Positions 10,470-21,479 of a DNA stretch of 64,000 nt are shown here, one piece after another; the stretch's first letter is position 1; each line of letters begins with the position of its first letter. The translations under genes were made by a program, and so were the position numbers. The notes under the pieces are model-generated. The model was not told where the DNA came from. It saw only the letters and a program-made list of their open reading frames with translations, and searched no databases. The stretch comes from Tipula vernalis (lineage: Eukaryota > Arthropoda > Insecta > Diptera > Tipulidae), in contig OY282560.1 of assembly GCA_958295665.1 (NCBI GenBank), forward strand, positions 193,876,061 to 193,940,060, read 5' to 3'.

Positions 10470-13400
10470 ATGGCTGGTACTATTAGGGTACTACAAGCGA
10501 ATCTGCATCACGCAAAAGGAGCTTCGGATACCTTTTGCAACAGGTTCGCGAAACAACACTTAACCCTTGGCCTTATCCAGGAACCTTGGGTTAATGGAGG
10601 AAAAATCAGAGGCCTCCACCTCAAGTCATGTAAGTTGATTTACGATCGAAGGGAGGAAGTTCCCCGAGCAGCAATATTTGTTTCATCTAATATTAACGTT
10701 CTTCCAATTCCAGAGTTCACCACTAAGGATTTGGTTGCAGTAATCCTGGAGGTTCCGACTAGCAGGGGAATGCAGGAGACAATATGTGCCTCTGCGTACT
10801 TCCCTGGTGAGTCGGTTAGTGTTCCACCTGTAGTTGTACAGGATCTGGTGGATTACTGCAACCTAAAAAACAAGCATTTCATCATAGGCTGCGATGCTAA
10901 TGCACACCATATCATTTGGGGCAGCAGTGATACAAATGGCAGAAGTGAGTCCCTTTTAAATTATCTTATGAGTAGTCACATAGACATTTTAAATAAAGGT
11001 TCGAACCCCACTTTCATAAACTCGACTCGGCGAGAGGTGTTGGACCTCACTTTGTCAAGTCAGTTTATTTCCAACTCTGTTGCAAACTGGCATGTTTCAA
11101 GCGAAGCTTCTCTGTCGGACCACATGCACATCAGGTTCGATATACCGGGAGTGATCATACAGGCAACAGAGCGTCGTATCCCTTGTTTTACAAATTGGAA
11201 AACATATAGGGATATTTTATTTATCAAAGCAGACATGCTGCCAACATCTTTGAATTCAATTAGTGACCTAGAAACCGCAGCTGGTCTGCTTAATGACGTG
11301 CTCCTATCTTCCTACGAAAGCAGCTGTGTGGTGCGTAACGTTGTGGTTAATCGCAAAGTTCCATGGTGGAACGAACAGCTGGCTAAACTTCGTAAGAAGG
11401 TTAGGAAATTATTTAATAGGGCAAAGCATTCCAATGAGTGGAATGAATATAGGCAAGCCCTAACCAGTTACAACACAGAACTAAGGCGTTCCAAACGCCT
11501 CACGTGGAGGAAAAACTGTGGAAATATCGAGGATATACCTACAGCTGCTCGACTCCATAAAGTTCTAGCTAAAGATCAGTCCAACGGGATTGGGCTTCTT
11601 CTGAAATCCGATGGTAGTTATACATCAGGTCGCAAAGAGTCGCTCGAAACCCTGCTTCAAGTGCACTTTCCGGGCTGCACTGTTTGCGACACAAATACAA
11701 TCACTAACTCCATATCTGGTACACACATGGGTGTAAATATGGGTTGGGTTAATAGTTTATCCGGTAAGCTTTTTACTCCGGATAAAGTCAAATGGGCCAT
11801 TAACTCTTTTCAGCCTTTCAAGGCTCCAGGAGGGGATGGAATCTTCCCCGCCCTCCTTCAAAGGGGCCTGGACTTGATTACCCCTGCTCTGGTGGCCTTG
11901 TTTAGAACTAGCTTCAATTGGGGTCACATACCACAGGCTTGGAGTCAAGTAAACGTGGTTTTTATCCCAAAGCCTGGCAATCGGCCATGTGAACTTCCTA
12001 AGTCCTTTCGACCTATCAGTCTTACATCGTTTATTCTTAAAACCATGGAACGACTTATAGATCTTCATATCAGAGACTGGTTAACGGCAACCAGACCTCT
12101 AAATCCAAATCAATTCGCCTATAGGAAAGGCAAATCCACAGAGGGTGCGCTGCATCTACTTGTCACCAAGATTGAAGCAGCCTATCGCTCGAAAGAAATT
12201 GCTCTGTGTGCATTTCTGGATATTGAGGGAGCTTTTGACAATACTGGATACGACTCAATTGCTAGGGCAATCAAGCGTAGAGGTATTGACGATCCGACTA
12301 ACCACTGGATTAGTTCCATGTTGGTTAGTAGGAAGATTACATCTAAATTAGGTAATGAGTCAGTCACGATTACGGCAGCAAGAGGGTGTCCGCAGGGCGG
12401 TGTCCTGTCCCCTTTGCTGTGGTCACTCGTGATCGACGAGTTGCTTGATAATTTACATCTACTTGGGTACGATGCCATTGGTTATGCGGACGATTTGGTT
12501 ATCATAGTCTCTGGAGGGCATGAACGTACGATGTCCGCCAGCATGCAACAGGCTTTGCTTGTTATTTCGAATTGGTGCACTGGGGAGGGCCTTTCGATTA
12601 ACCCTAGCAAAACAGTCCTGGTGCCCTTCACCAAAAGACGTAATTTGAACCTTGGTTCAATTAGTCTTAATAATATAAATATCGGATACTCCAATGAAGT
12701 CAAATATCTGGGTGTTGTCCTAGATAAGAAACTAACTTGGAACTCTCATATTACTTCAACTACCGAACGCGCGGCCAGGGCCATGTAGGCCTGCCGGCGT
12801 ATGTTCGGCAGGACCTGGGGCCTGAACTCAAAAATGATTTACTGGATGTACATCATGATAGTGAGGCCAATTGTAACATATGGGGCAATAGTTTGGTGGC
12901 CTAAGGTACAGCAAAAAGTTATTATGAACAAGCTGACCTCATTACAGAGACTAGCATGTCTCGGAATTACAGGTGCTATGCGCACCTGCCCTACGGCGGC
13001 AATGGAAGCTCTCATCGGGCTCACTCCACTTCATATCCACGTCAAAAAATCAGCTGCTACCTGTGCAGCTAGATTGAAGCTCGCGAATCAATACAGTCAT
13101 GATGACCATATGGGTCACCTGGACATTTTGAATGAACTTCCAGACCTGAATATGTTCTTTAGTGTCCTGGACGTTATGCCGAAAGAACTCTGCTTTGGCA
13201 GGAATTTCGTGGTAACAATCCCCGATAGAACAGACTGGGATACTGGGTTACCGCAGATGGAACCTAACAGCCTAGTCTGGTACACTGATGGATCAAAAAT
13301 GGATAGTGGAGTCGGCATTGGTGTCTTTGGACCCAATCACAAAATGTCGAAATCACTGGGTACTTACCCCAGTGTTTTTCTAGCCGAAATTCACGCCATC

Positions 13401-14096
13401 GAAATCTGCGCCTCTATTATTATGACCAAAGGTCTTAAAGGCGCATCCATCCACATTTTGTCTGACAGCCAAGCAGCACTGAAAGCATTGGCTTCTAACT
13501 GCTTGGTTTCCAAGTCGGTTCAAAGTTGTTATGAACTGCTACAATCTCTCTCTTGTCAAAACAAAGTAAGGTTGTGGTGGGTGCCTGGTCACATGGGCAT
13601 CACTGGAAATGAGATAGCCGACGAACTTGCACGGGCAGGCTCGTCGACTACACTCATTGGCCCTGAGCCTTTTTGTGGTATCCCGTGGGCTTCTGCAACC
13701 TACACAATCAGTAAATGGGAAAAAATACAGTGCTTGACTTATTGGAACTGTATTCCCGGCCTTAGACAAGCCAAATCTTTGATCAGACCATTTCACCACA
13801 AAAATTTGGCGATCAATTTCAGCAAAGGAAATATTAGGAAACTTGTGAGTTTTCTCTCAGGTCACTGTAACCTGAGATATCATTTGAACAAAATGAACCT
13901 GTCCACAGAGACGGAGTGCCGACTCTGTTTGGAAGAGACAGAAACCGCAGAACACATACTATGTGAGTGTGTTGCTCTGTGCACACGGAGGTGGATTCAT
14001 TTTGAAGAGAGGTATCTGACCCCGGAGAAATGTAAATTGGCCTCTATAAATAGCATTCTCGCCTTTATTAGAGAGGTGGAGAAGCTCCTGGAGTAA
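10470..14096 (+). pseudogene. LOA-1 ORF2: endonuclease, RT and RNase H, one premature stop
   Basis: ATG 10470 to TAA 14094-14096 is one continuous frame of about 1,208 codons except for TAG at 12786-12788 (codon 773). Domains in order: endonuclease (LQANLHHAK, LIQEPWV, CDANAHHIIWGS, LSDHMH; residues 1-225); RT (IPKPGNRP, FRPISLTS, CAFLDIEGAFDN, GCPQGGVLSPLLW, GYADDLV with YADD at 12483-12494); then WGL and VWWPK of the RT tail just after the stop; RNase H (YTDGSKMDSG, FLAEIHAIE, LSDSQAAL, GNEIADELA, all four acidic residues visible); and a C-terminal CRLCLEETETAEHILCEC cysteine motif. The stop is a single-base change consistent with TGG to TAG, separating the RT from RNase H. Confidence 0.93.
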
Positions 14097-14158
14097 CAGT
14101 ACCCAACAGCACAAAAGATCTTTTAGGTCGTAGTGCTAGCCGCTTTTGGGCAGGGACG

Positions 14159-14190
<32 letters not shown>

Positions 14191-14194
<4 letters not shown>

Positions 14195-14204
14195 CGAACT
14201 GCTA
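14191..14204 (+). repeat. Target-site duplication, right copy (ATTGCGAACTGCTA)
   Basis: Directly follows the LOA-1 A tail and exactly matches 8716-8729. The jockey ORF2 frame resumes immediately after it. Confidence 0.95.
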
Positions 14205-15050
14205 AAGTCATACCTGAAATGGAGATATTTTAGAGTTAAACAGGAAGGAGTTTACTCCAGTATTAAAGAAGCTAAAGCAGGAGTCCCTCAGGGGAGTGTC
14301 TTAGGGCCTTTCCTTTTCGTACTGTTTACTACCGACATACCGCAGACGAACAATACAACTATCGCCCCGTTTGCAGATGACACTGCAATTCTAGCTGTTC
14401 GTGACACAATCGGTGAAGTCACATTCAAACTACAAATAGCCGTAAATAATATACAAGACTGGCTAGCTAAGTGGAGAATTAAAGTGAATGAATCGAAGTC
14501 TACTCAAATTAACTTCACTAATAGATCAATAGAGCCACTACCTGTGACTCTCAATAATATCTCTGTACCACATGCCAATCAAGCAAAATACCTTGGTATG
14601 AACCTTGATGCAAAGTTAAAGTGGAAAATACACGTGAAAAAGAAAGCAGAAGAGCTTCAGTTAAAATATAGAAAAATGTACTGGTTAATTGGAACAAACT
14701 CTCAGTTATCCATTCATAATAAACTTGTGCTTTATAAACAAGTACTCAAGCTGGTTTGGACATATGGTATTCAACTATGGGGATGCACCAAAATCAGCAA
14801 TCAACAGATAGTTCAACAATTTCAAAATAAAGTCCTCAGAGGAATTGTAAATGCCCCTTGGTACACTCGTAATAGTGACCTTCATAGAGATCTCGGAATA
14901 GACACAGTCGCAAGTGAAATAAAGAAATGTACTCAAAAACACCAGGAGAGGCTCCATCATCACCCTAACATCGAAGCTGCAAGACTACTTCATCAAGAGG
15001 GTATAATAAGAAGACTCAAAAGACTAAAACCTTTTAAGTTACTTGAATAG
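14205..15050 (+). pseudogene. Jockey LINE ORF2, RT C-terminal half
   Basis: The continuation of the frame broken at 8729. It carries the RT motif AGVPQGSVLGP, the catalytic FADDT (14370-14384), the YLGMNLD block and the C-terminal thumb region with TYGIQLWG, ending at TAG 15048-15050. There is no RNase H, as expected for the jockey clade. Together the two halves amount to about 890 codons, the usual ORF2 length, with no stop or frameshift apart from the insertion itself. An ORF call beginning at 14133 in this frame runs through the LOA-1 tail and is not a real start. Confidence 0.9.
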
Positions 15051-15232
15051 TCCGCACAATGCAACATCAACCAAAACAACACTTTATGTAAAAGAACACA
15101 TATGAGTGCTTTATTATTATATTGTCAGAGTCAAACGCTATTAGTCAAAAATGACTAGTTACTTTGTAAAAAAAACTTTATTGTTATCATAAATAAAATT
15201 ATTAAAAAAAAAAAAAAACAAAAAAAAAAAAA
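15051..15232 (+). other. Jockey LINE 3' UTR and A-rich tail
   Basis: About 150 bp of AT-rich sequence after ORF2. A near-pure A tract follows from 15203, interrupted once by C at 15219, and abuts the target-site duplication at 15233. Confidence 0.8.
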
Positions 15233-15244
15233 AATATTCGAGGT
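15233..15244 (+). repeat. Target-site duplication, right copy (AATATTCGAGGT)
   Basis: Exact match to 5066-5077; right boundary of the jockey LINE insertion. Confidence 0.9.
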
Positions 15245-15808
15245 AACCATAGTTTTCTTTATAATATTCCCCGATTTTTTACTGACCACTTCCGACGCTA
15301 TGTCCTTGTTACTGCTCCAGTTTTTTTCAACGCGTTACCTATTTTTATTAGAGGGCATATTCATTTCAAATCATTTCTATCCTAAATTAAAAAATTGCTT
15401 CTTGAAACGGCTGACATTACATTTCTTTTTCGGGTTGTTAAATAAATGATTTCTATATAATGTATTTTTATTTTTTTTTATTTTTGCTGCACTGTGATAA
15501 CTGATTTTTGTAGTTTTTGTGATTATGTAATTTATATTTTTATATTTGTCTTGTATTGTTATTAGTTTATATTTTTAGTTTATAATTAGTTATTAGATAT
15601 TTTTTTTTAGTAATTATGTATTTCACTTTTTTATAATTTTTTTATTTTTTTTAATTGGTGGATTCGATTCTGTCGTACTTTCGGCACAGAATCCTCCAGG
15701 ATTTTTTACTTTTTTACGCTTATTATACGTGCTCATTAATTATAAAGTATGATAATGTGAAAAATATAAAAAATTAAAGTTTAGATAATTAAATAAATAA
15801 ATAAATAA
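15245..15808 (+). pseudogene. Old CR1/L2-like LINE, RT C-terminus and 3' UTR (right half)
   Basis: Coding sequence continues directly from the left half: NHSFLYNIPRFF, then APVFFNALPIFIR, the typical 'apxxxNxLPxxIR' end of CR1/L2-type ORF2, fading by about 15450. The 3' UTR contains a perfect 8-bp hairpin stem at 15666-15673/15686-15693 and ends in an (AAAT)n repeat at 15791-15808. Short tandem repeats at the 3' terminus instead of poly(A) are characteristic of CR1/L2-type LINEs. Confidence 0.65.
15666..15693 (+). repeat. Hairpin in the 3' UTR of the old LINE
   Basis: GATTCTGT at 15666-15673 pairs perfectly with ACAGAATC at 15686-15693 around a 12-nt loop. Some LINE reverse transcriptases recognise a stem-loop in the 3' UTR. 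That role is a suggestion here; the stem itself is plain in the sequence. Confidence 0.6.
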
Positions 15809-18285
15809 GAGCTTTTAGTTGACATAAACTAGAAGAAAATAATTGTCGTCAAGCTGCTGCAGTTGAAAATTATTATGTTGCTATTATTATGTTGCTGCAA
15901 ACGATACATTTTGTTATCGTATTGATTAGTTGACCTTTCATTTTGATGACATAAAATGCTAAGGCGACTATGTTACCCACCTTGTAATTTGGCTGTATGC
16001 GGTTTTTCAAATAATTGTCAAAAATGTGTACTAAAAAATATTTATCACAGGTTTCGGGCGAGAAACCTTCTAAGAGAAGGTTTTATCACTGAATTTACTT
16101 TGAATGATTTTATGGATAATGAATCTGTAGTGATCTTAATAATTACCTGTGGTGTAACAAAGGGATTGTGACCAATCTTACCATATTTATATTAAATAAC
16201 TCGATTTTCTCTTCAAATTTTAGAATTAATTCTGAATCATAGGAATCTTGATCTAATAGTTCTCAGAAGACGGTTGGGTTTCTATTCAATTTCCTTAGGC
16301 ATCAGTAAAACTAGTGCATTCTTTTTTAGTTTTTTAGATACTTGGTTCGACAACAGTTGATGCCAACATTGTTTGCCACTCATCGTTAAGTCCTAATATT
16401 TTATGAGACTGACTTGTTTCCCTAATTTTGAGTTATTCTAAAGACAGTCGAAGAACTTGTAGGAAATTATTTTTCAAGCGTTGGATTCAATTATCTGAAT
16501 TATGAGTGGCAGTGCGAAAGTCGCTTTAACTCCAAAAAAATGACCGCGTCAACAAGACACCTACAGTCTAAATTAAATTTCTGGAGCCCGTTTATGCTAA
16601 AAAAGAATTAACATTAACACAGAAGTGCCACAAATCTTTTGTTTTTTTATCAGACATCGTTCCTTAATTTATTGGAACCATTATAGTCATTGTAACTCAA
16701 GGATTGACAATCGAAGAAACCTCTATATTTTCTGGAACAACTGAAAAAAAAAGAATATTCATAAAATGTCTTCCACTGCAATTCCACAAATAAGCAGTAA
16801 AGAACATCTAACCAGTTTTAGGATAAAGCAATAAAGGGAGCAATAAAAATGGAATCTCTTTTAAAATGATGTAACTTAATTATATCGTTACAACAATTAA
16901 GGTTGTATATGTGATTCTGTATACTAAAATAAAATCTACATTGAAAAAATCAAATTGCCATTGTTTCCTTAATTACATGGATATACTTACAATCCAAACT
17001 TAATTAGACTAAACTATTCATTTCGATTTTATTTACGCCACCACAATAAATTAATTCGATCCATTAAATTGATAAGTTGTTATATTCATAAATTTTTCAT
17101 TTCACAAACCCATTATTAAAATGATTATTACTTTAACCGACAGTACAGCCATATAATAATCAATTGTATGTATATATAGTATAAGAGACAATCACAATCC
17201 TGAAGTCAATCAAACAAAAAATTTATTCGTATAAAACTAACTCGTTTCTAATTTAGTGTATTTATTCTATATGTCACTGCCAAATCAGAAATAACAAATT
17301 ATGTGACATATGTCATATACTCGTACTCTCTGTAATACAATTTAAAAGAATATAAAGAAAAGTTTTTATTTGATGTGACTTATGTGACATTTATTTAGTA
17401 ATTTATGTAGACAACAAATGGTTTGGTAACTTTGATTTATAACATCTTCAATTGATTCACAAGCTACATACAATTTAAGTCATGCCCTAAAAAATATTTT
17501 ATTATTTTTTTGCTAGAAATCAATCAACTGGTGCCTTAACGAAAAAACTATGAAAATACATACAATACAAATAGTACGTTCACCATCAACTTATTGGACC
17601 TACTAATAGTTTTCAAAACTGGCATTATTTGTCGTCATTTCTTTCAATTTACGTTAACTTTTTTGAGTAATGATTGTTAATTGATGCCAGCATTCGATAA
17701 ATGTTTAGTAATACATTAAATTTCAACTCAGATTTAAAATCTACAAACTTGCTGGTGTCCTTCAAATCAGGTGGTCATCCATTATAAATGTTTAATTAAT
17801 CCGTTTAAAAACTAAGTGTTTACGGGTTACTAGACTTGTGAGAGGATGCAGAAACATAAAAGTGTCATTGCCTTCGCATTAAAATAAGTTTTATACAGGA
17901 AACTCACAAAGTTAATCAATAAATTTGATTTAAGAATTTTTTTTTTCATTATAAAACTCTTTTCTGTTTTCTTTAATTCTTCAAACCATATTTTGGAGTA
18001 TTTGTGAAGAGGTTAACCAAATAGTATTCAAATAAGAGAAATGAGACGAATGAGTTCTGTTAAATGAAAATCTTATTTGTCAAATAAGCTAAATCAACCC
18101 ATCCGGCTAAATCGACTCAAGTTTAGAATCAATGATAAGCCAAACATATGGTTTTGATCACCTTGTTGTATTTAACATCGTTGAGCATGAAATAATTTTT
18201 GCTAAATAAATTGATCCTTTACTCTTGACTCAAATAAAATGTAGTTCTATTTGAAATTAAATAATAAAGAACTTTGAGGAACTGG
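15809..18285. other. AT-rich region without a recognisable gene
   Basis: About 2.5 kb, strongly A+T rich. The only open frame of note is 15956-16171, listed separately. I see no LTRs, terminal inverted repeats or repeat units. It could be unique intergenic or heterochromatic DNA, or fully decayed TE sequence. Confidence 0.6.
15956..16171 (+). CDS. Small cysteine-containing ORF, function unknown
   Basis: A 71-codon ATG frame in otherwise stop-rich DNA. The first 30 residues contain five cysteines (CYPPC, C, CQKC pattern), followed by a basic stretch (HRFRARNLLREG). The CxxC spacing recalls a zinc-binding motif, but I recognise no family. It could be an exon scrap, a decayed TE fragment or chance. 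No promoter or splice signal was identified. Confidence 0.2.
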   Translation: MLRRLCYPPCNLAVCGFSNNCQKCVLKNIYHRFRARNLLREGFITEFTLNDFMDNESVVILIITCGVTKGL

Positions 18286-18289
18286 AGCC

Positions 18290-18480
18290 GATGGAGATGG
18301 ATTTAAGATTGAATATTTTTCATTTAAAATAAAAGTATCAACACATTTAAAAGCTTTTTCAACATCCATAAACAGAAGACACGTTTTGTTTCCCCTCCTG
18401 TGCAGTGAATATTCGATAAAAAACATTGAGAACTACAATGTTCAGTGTGAACACGGTTAATCATATCACGAGAAGGGTTA
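18290..18480 (-). pseudogene. LINE reverse-transcriptase scrap
   Basis: On the minus strand the sequence near 18380-18330 reads CLLFMDVEKAFKCVD, matching motif A of LINE reverse transcriptases (normally '..DVEKAFD.V'). It is preceded by a basic stretch (YSLHRRGNKT). The catalytic second-position neighbour is altered (AFK in place of AFD) and frames break on both sides. Too short to classify the clade. Confidence 0.45.
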
Positions 18481-18834
18481 ACCATGTGCTACTAAAACTA
18501 ATATTTCGCTTTTTGGTAACTCGTAGTTCTAAACTGAGGTAAGCTTAGAATAAAGTGGAAGTTTTAGAACAAAAACGCGTGCATTAAGCCAAGAGCACTG
18601 TTGATTTACGGAACAACTATCCGGGCGAATAATATTAGCAGTGAAAAAATCAACTGCACAATGTTTATTTTATTTAATGGGAGCCACTACTTTACTCTTC
18701 GACAAATTTATTTGGACAGGAAAAAAATACTAAACTAAAATTTTCAAGGACATTGTTTCATGTTTACAAAAATATGGAATCCGTATTACCATAGGAGGTT
18801 GAAAAATTACCCAATAATAGGGTGTACAATAATT
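18481..18834. other. Short AT-rich gap next to BEL-1
   Basis: Between the RT scrap and the BEL-1 integrase. It should contain the 3' end and LTR of BEL-1 (minus strand), but I see no LTR-like repeat matched anywhere else in the window. Confidence 0.4.
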
Positions 18835-19820
18835 TTATAATACAGTTGAATTACGTATCAACATCATCCCCGCCTTGGACGAATTAAGTCCCAAAGAATT
18901 ACTTTTGTTCGTTGTTTTCGATTGGTAGCGATCGAGATTGCAGCGTGCGATCTGTTGATGCAATTTGATGCGATTGACGCGGATATCAAGCGGCAATTCC
19001 GGGAGTGCAGTTTTCGGTCCGCCATAAATAAAATGACCGGGAGTCAATGGTAGATCATTTGAGTCTGCAGAAAGAGGGTTTATTGGACGCAAATTTATTA
19101 CAGCTGCCACCTGTTTAACTCTACTTTATCAATGATATTGTGGATGGGCCGCGTCATAATTTTAATTGAAGGTTCCCAAACAAAGCACGCCAAAGTTAGG
19201 AGCTCTAGGGGTATAAAGATCTCCTCCATGCAAACGCTGGCGCAAGCTTGTTGTATGACATTCGTGTCATTTGCTAGCATCTTCTATACTTCCTTCAATT
19301 GATTGGCGGTCCCCAGGAAATTTTTTGCGTTATCTGAATAAATCTTAGTTACCATACCTCGATCGGCGATGAAACGTTTAAGTGCGCGTAGAAATGCCTC
19401 CGCTGACAAATCGACCACCAATTCCAAATGAACAAAGCTATATATACCTTTTTCGCCACTTTACAACGTGTATGGTGCCGGACGCTAAGCGGGCCTGCAA
19501 GGTCTCTTTTAAAATCAAGGCGATCCTTCGGTAAATTACCCATAAACTGCGTCATAATCTTGGGGCGCATACGAAAGCACCAAACACTCCTTCGAATAAT
19601 ATTGCAGCACGCATCAAGTCCATTTAGAATCCAATATCTTGACCGGATGACGAGCGTTAAATGGGAGATCAGCCTATTATTATTATTATTAATAATAATA
19701 TATATTATAATATTATTTGACAGCTTCGTGTTATCATCAGGGAACGCTGCCCGTTGGATGCTGCGCAGGGGAATAGGTTGGCGAAGGTATCTTGGTGAAA
19801 ATATGAGCCAATTCATGTCG
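18835..19820 (-). pseudogene. pol: BEL-1 integrase remnant
   Basis: Three minus-strand frames carry BEL-type integrase signatures. 19349-19816 contains YWILNGLDACCNIIRRSVWCFRM-like zinc-domain sequence and GNLPKDR. 19098-19280 contains the IPxxxPxxxxVWE region before the C-terminal domain. 18835-19110 contains LRPINPLSADSNDLPLTPGHF, very typical of BEL C-terminal integrase. A TTA/AAT microsatellite (19675-19720) interrupts the upstream part, and frameshifts separate all three pieces. Confidence 0.8.
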
Positions 19821-19829
19821 TTGTAAAAG

Positions 19830-20570
19830 TAATTTGCGCTCGTTTTTTGTCATCATGGGTGCGCGGGACCCTTTAATAAAGCGCATTACGAAAACAAAGC
19901 TTCATCGAATACTCCTGAAATTGCCAGAGAAGCTCATTGAGTCAGTAATATATTCAATAGTTTCCCCCATTAGGACAATTTTCAAGCTGCGTCGCTCCTC
20001 TTCATCCTCAATTGGTTAGTGCGGAGGAGGCCAATTTTCCTCATTTTGGTATAGAAACTCCATATACTAGAATTGGAAAGCTTGCTCGGCATAACACCAC
20101 GGCTGCGCCGATGTCTGCAGGGTTCATTTCACAATTTTGGTTATTTGTCGAATTTTGGACACGCGATGAGCAACAAACGTGTTCCAACTATGGGGCTGCT
20201 TATTTAACCAGCACAGATAGATTAAACAATCGGTCCAATAATATTATGCTGAAATCGTGATGTCATTCAAAACCTCGCTCTTTAGACGACATACCAAATC
20301 AGCCAGCAATTTTGCACCCAACAGCTCCAGTCTGGCGATCGTAATAGTTTTAGTGGGTACCACTCGTGATTTGGCACAAAGCAATCGAATTACCGGACGT
20401 CGGCTCTCGAAACATGAACGGAGATATAAGCAAGCATTATATGCTTTTTCGCTCTCACCCGAAAAAGGGAATCATAATAGTCCCAAGTGAGCCCAATTCA
20501 GTGCGAAATCAGTTTCAACCAGTAGACAGTTCCTTGTCCCAATCCAATTTTTGGTTCCAAAGATCTTAGT
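19830..20570 (-). pseudogene. pol: BEL-1 RNase H-like remnant
   Basis: Minus-strand translation of about 20420-20290 gives LLCAKSRVVPTKTITIARLE followed by LLGAKLLADL, the hallmark block of BEL/Pao RNase H. Near 20240-20160 a segment like 'SWNTFVAHRVSKIRQI' matches the region after the catalytic AWTDS motif, which is itself degraded here. Several stops; plus-strand frames in this interval are shadows. Confidence 0.7.
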
Positions 20571-20579
20571 AGAAAATTT

Positions 20580-21460
20580 TTGTACTGGTTATAATTGGAC
20601 ATAATAATCCTGATGGATCAAACAAACTCGCATTTTCGGAAAGAACGATCCGGTTCGAAATTTTATCTGAAGTACCATTTGGAAAATAGGAATACCGAAA
20701 AACATCACTTATTGGTTGCCAAATTAGTCTAAGCACCTTTACTATATATCTCGGTATATATCGGTATATCTGCAAATTCCGATCATATCATGGTCAACGA
20801 TTTTACGGAGCCTCTCTGGATGCTGGTTGTCAATTGTTTGAATGATCGCCTTGTCATTGGAATAGAATTTGAATAATGAGAAGCCTCCGGTCTCCCGCAA
20901 TTTCGTGATTTGTTTTTTAATCTCCAAGAGCTCCTCGATTGAATTTGCGCCCACCATCAGTTCATCAACATAAAAATTCCGACGGAGTACTCGAGCGCCA
21001 ATCGGGAAACGTTCTTTTAGCCAAATATGCCCCAGGTGCGATCCCATAAGTTACGGTGCACATGCGAAAAATTTGAATTGGATCATCTTGGTTGAACCAC
21101 CACAAAATTAACTGCAAATTCCGATCAACTTCAGAAACTTGAATTTGGCGATACATCTTTTGGATGTCGCCGGTTAAAACATAACGAAACAACCTGGACC
21201 GCAAAAGAGTAACGAAGATATCTTCCTGAATTTTTGATCTAGAATGCAGAATACCATTCAACGAAAATGATGATGAAGTCTTGCATGAGCCATCGAAAAC
21301 GTCCATCAATTTTGTGCTTGAACTGGCCACCTCCAAGTGCTTCAGCGTCTTGTATTCATAAATAAATTCCGAATAGCTCTTCTCCAAGTTCAGTATGCGA
21401 CGCATTGGAATATTATAAGATTTGTCCAAACATGATGGACTTTTTGAAAACGGCAATGGG
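20580..21460 (-). pseudogene. pol: BEL-1 reverse transcriptase remnant
   Basis: Frames 20965-21456 and 20742-21047 overlap with a frameshift near 21000. Motifs include LNGILHSRSKIQEDIF, RLFRYVLTGDIQKMYRQI, TVTYGIAPGAYLA and the active-site box, which reads NFYVDELMVGA. At 20961-20972 the second catalytic aspartate of YVDD is therefore Glu. GGFSLFKFYSND follows. The family assignment is firm; catalytic function is unlikely. Confidence 0.85.
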
Positions 21461-21479
21461 ACAATGTAACATCCATTAT

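Larger units (their letters stand above)
8730..14190 (+). mobile_element. LOA-1: nearly complete LOA-type LINE
   Basis: A 5.46-kb non-LTR retrotransposon with 5' UTR, ORF1, ORF2 (endonuclease, RT, RNase H, cysteine motif), a short 3' UTR and a tail of about 30 A residues (14160-14190). It is flanked by a perfect 14-bp duplication. An RNase H domain after the RT, together with the endonuclease start 'LQANLHHAKG' and 'QEPWV', fits the LOA clade of the jockey/I group. The perfect duplication, pure A tail and only one visible ORF2 lesion make it the youngest LINE in the window. Confidence 0.9.
5078..15232 (+). mobile_element. Jockey-type LINE, interrupted by a LOA-type LINE
   Basis: Two overlapping ORFs, ORF1 with three CCHC knuckles and ORF2 with endonuclease and RT, followed by an A-rich tail at 15201-15232, identify a jockey-clade non-LTR retrotransposon. 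Without the nested insert it is about 4.7 kb, close to the usual length of jockey elements. It is bounded by a perfect 12-bp target-site duplication. The 5' UTR is 5078-5299. The 3' UTR (15051-15200) contains no gene. The element has inserted into the older CR1/L2-like LINE and was later hit by LOA-1. Confidence 0.9.

Noticed and set aside
14133..14190. ORF start upstream of the jockey ORF2 right half with a poly-lysine run
   Set aside because: It is the LOA-1 poly(A) tail read as AAA codons, not protein-coding sequence.
19675..19720. TTA/AAT microsatellite as a possible regulatory palindrome
   Set aside because: Simple-repeat expansion inside dead BEL-1 pol; no sign of function.
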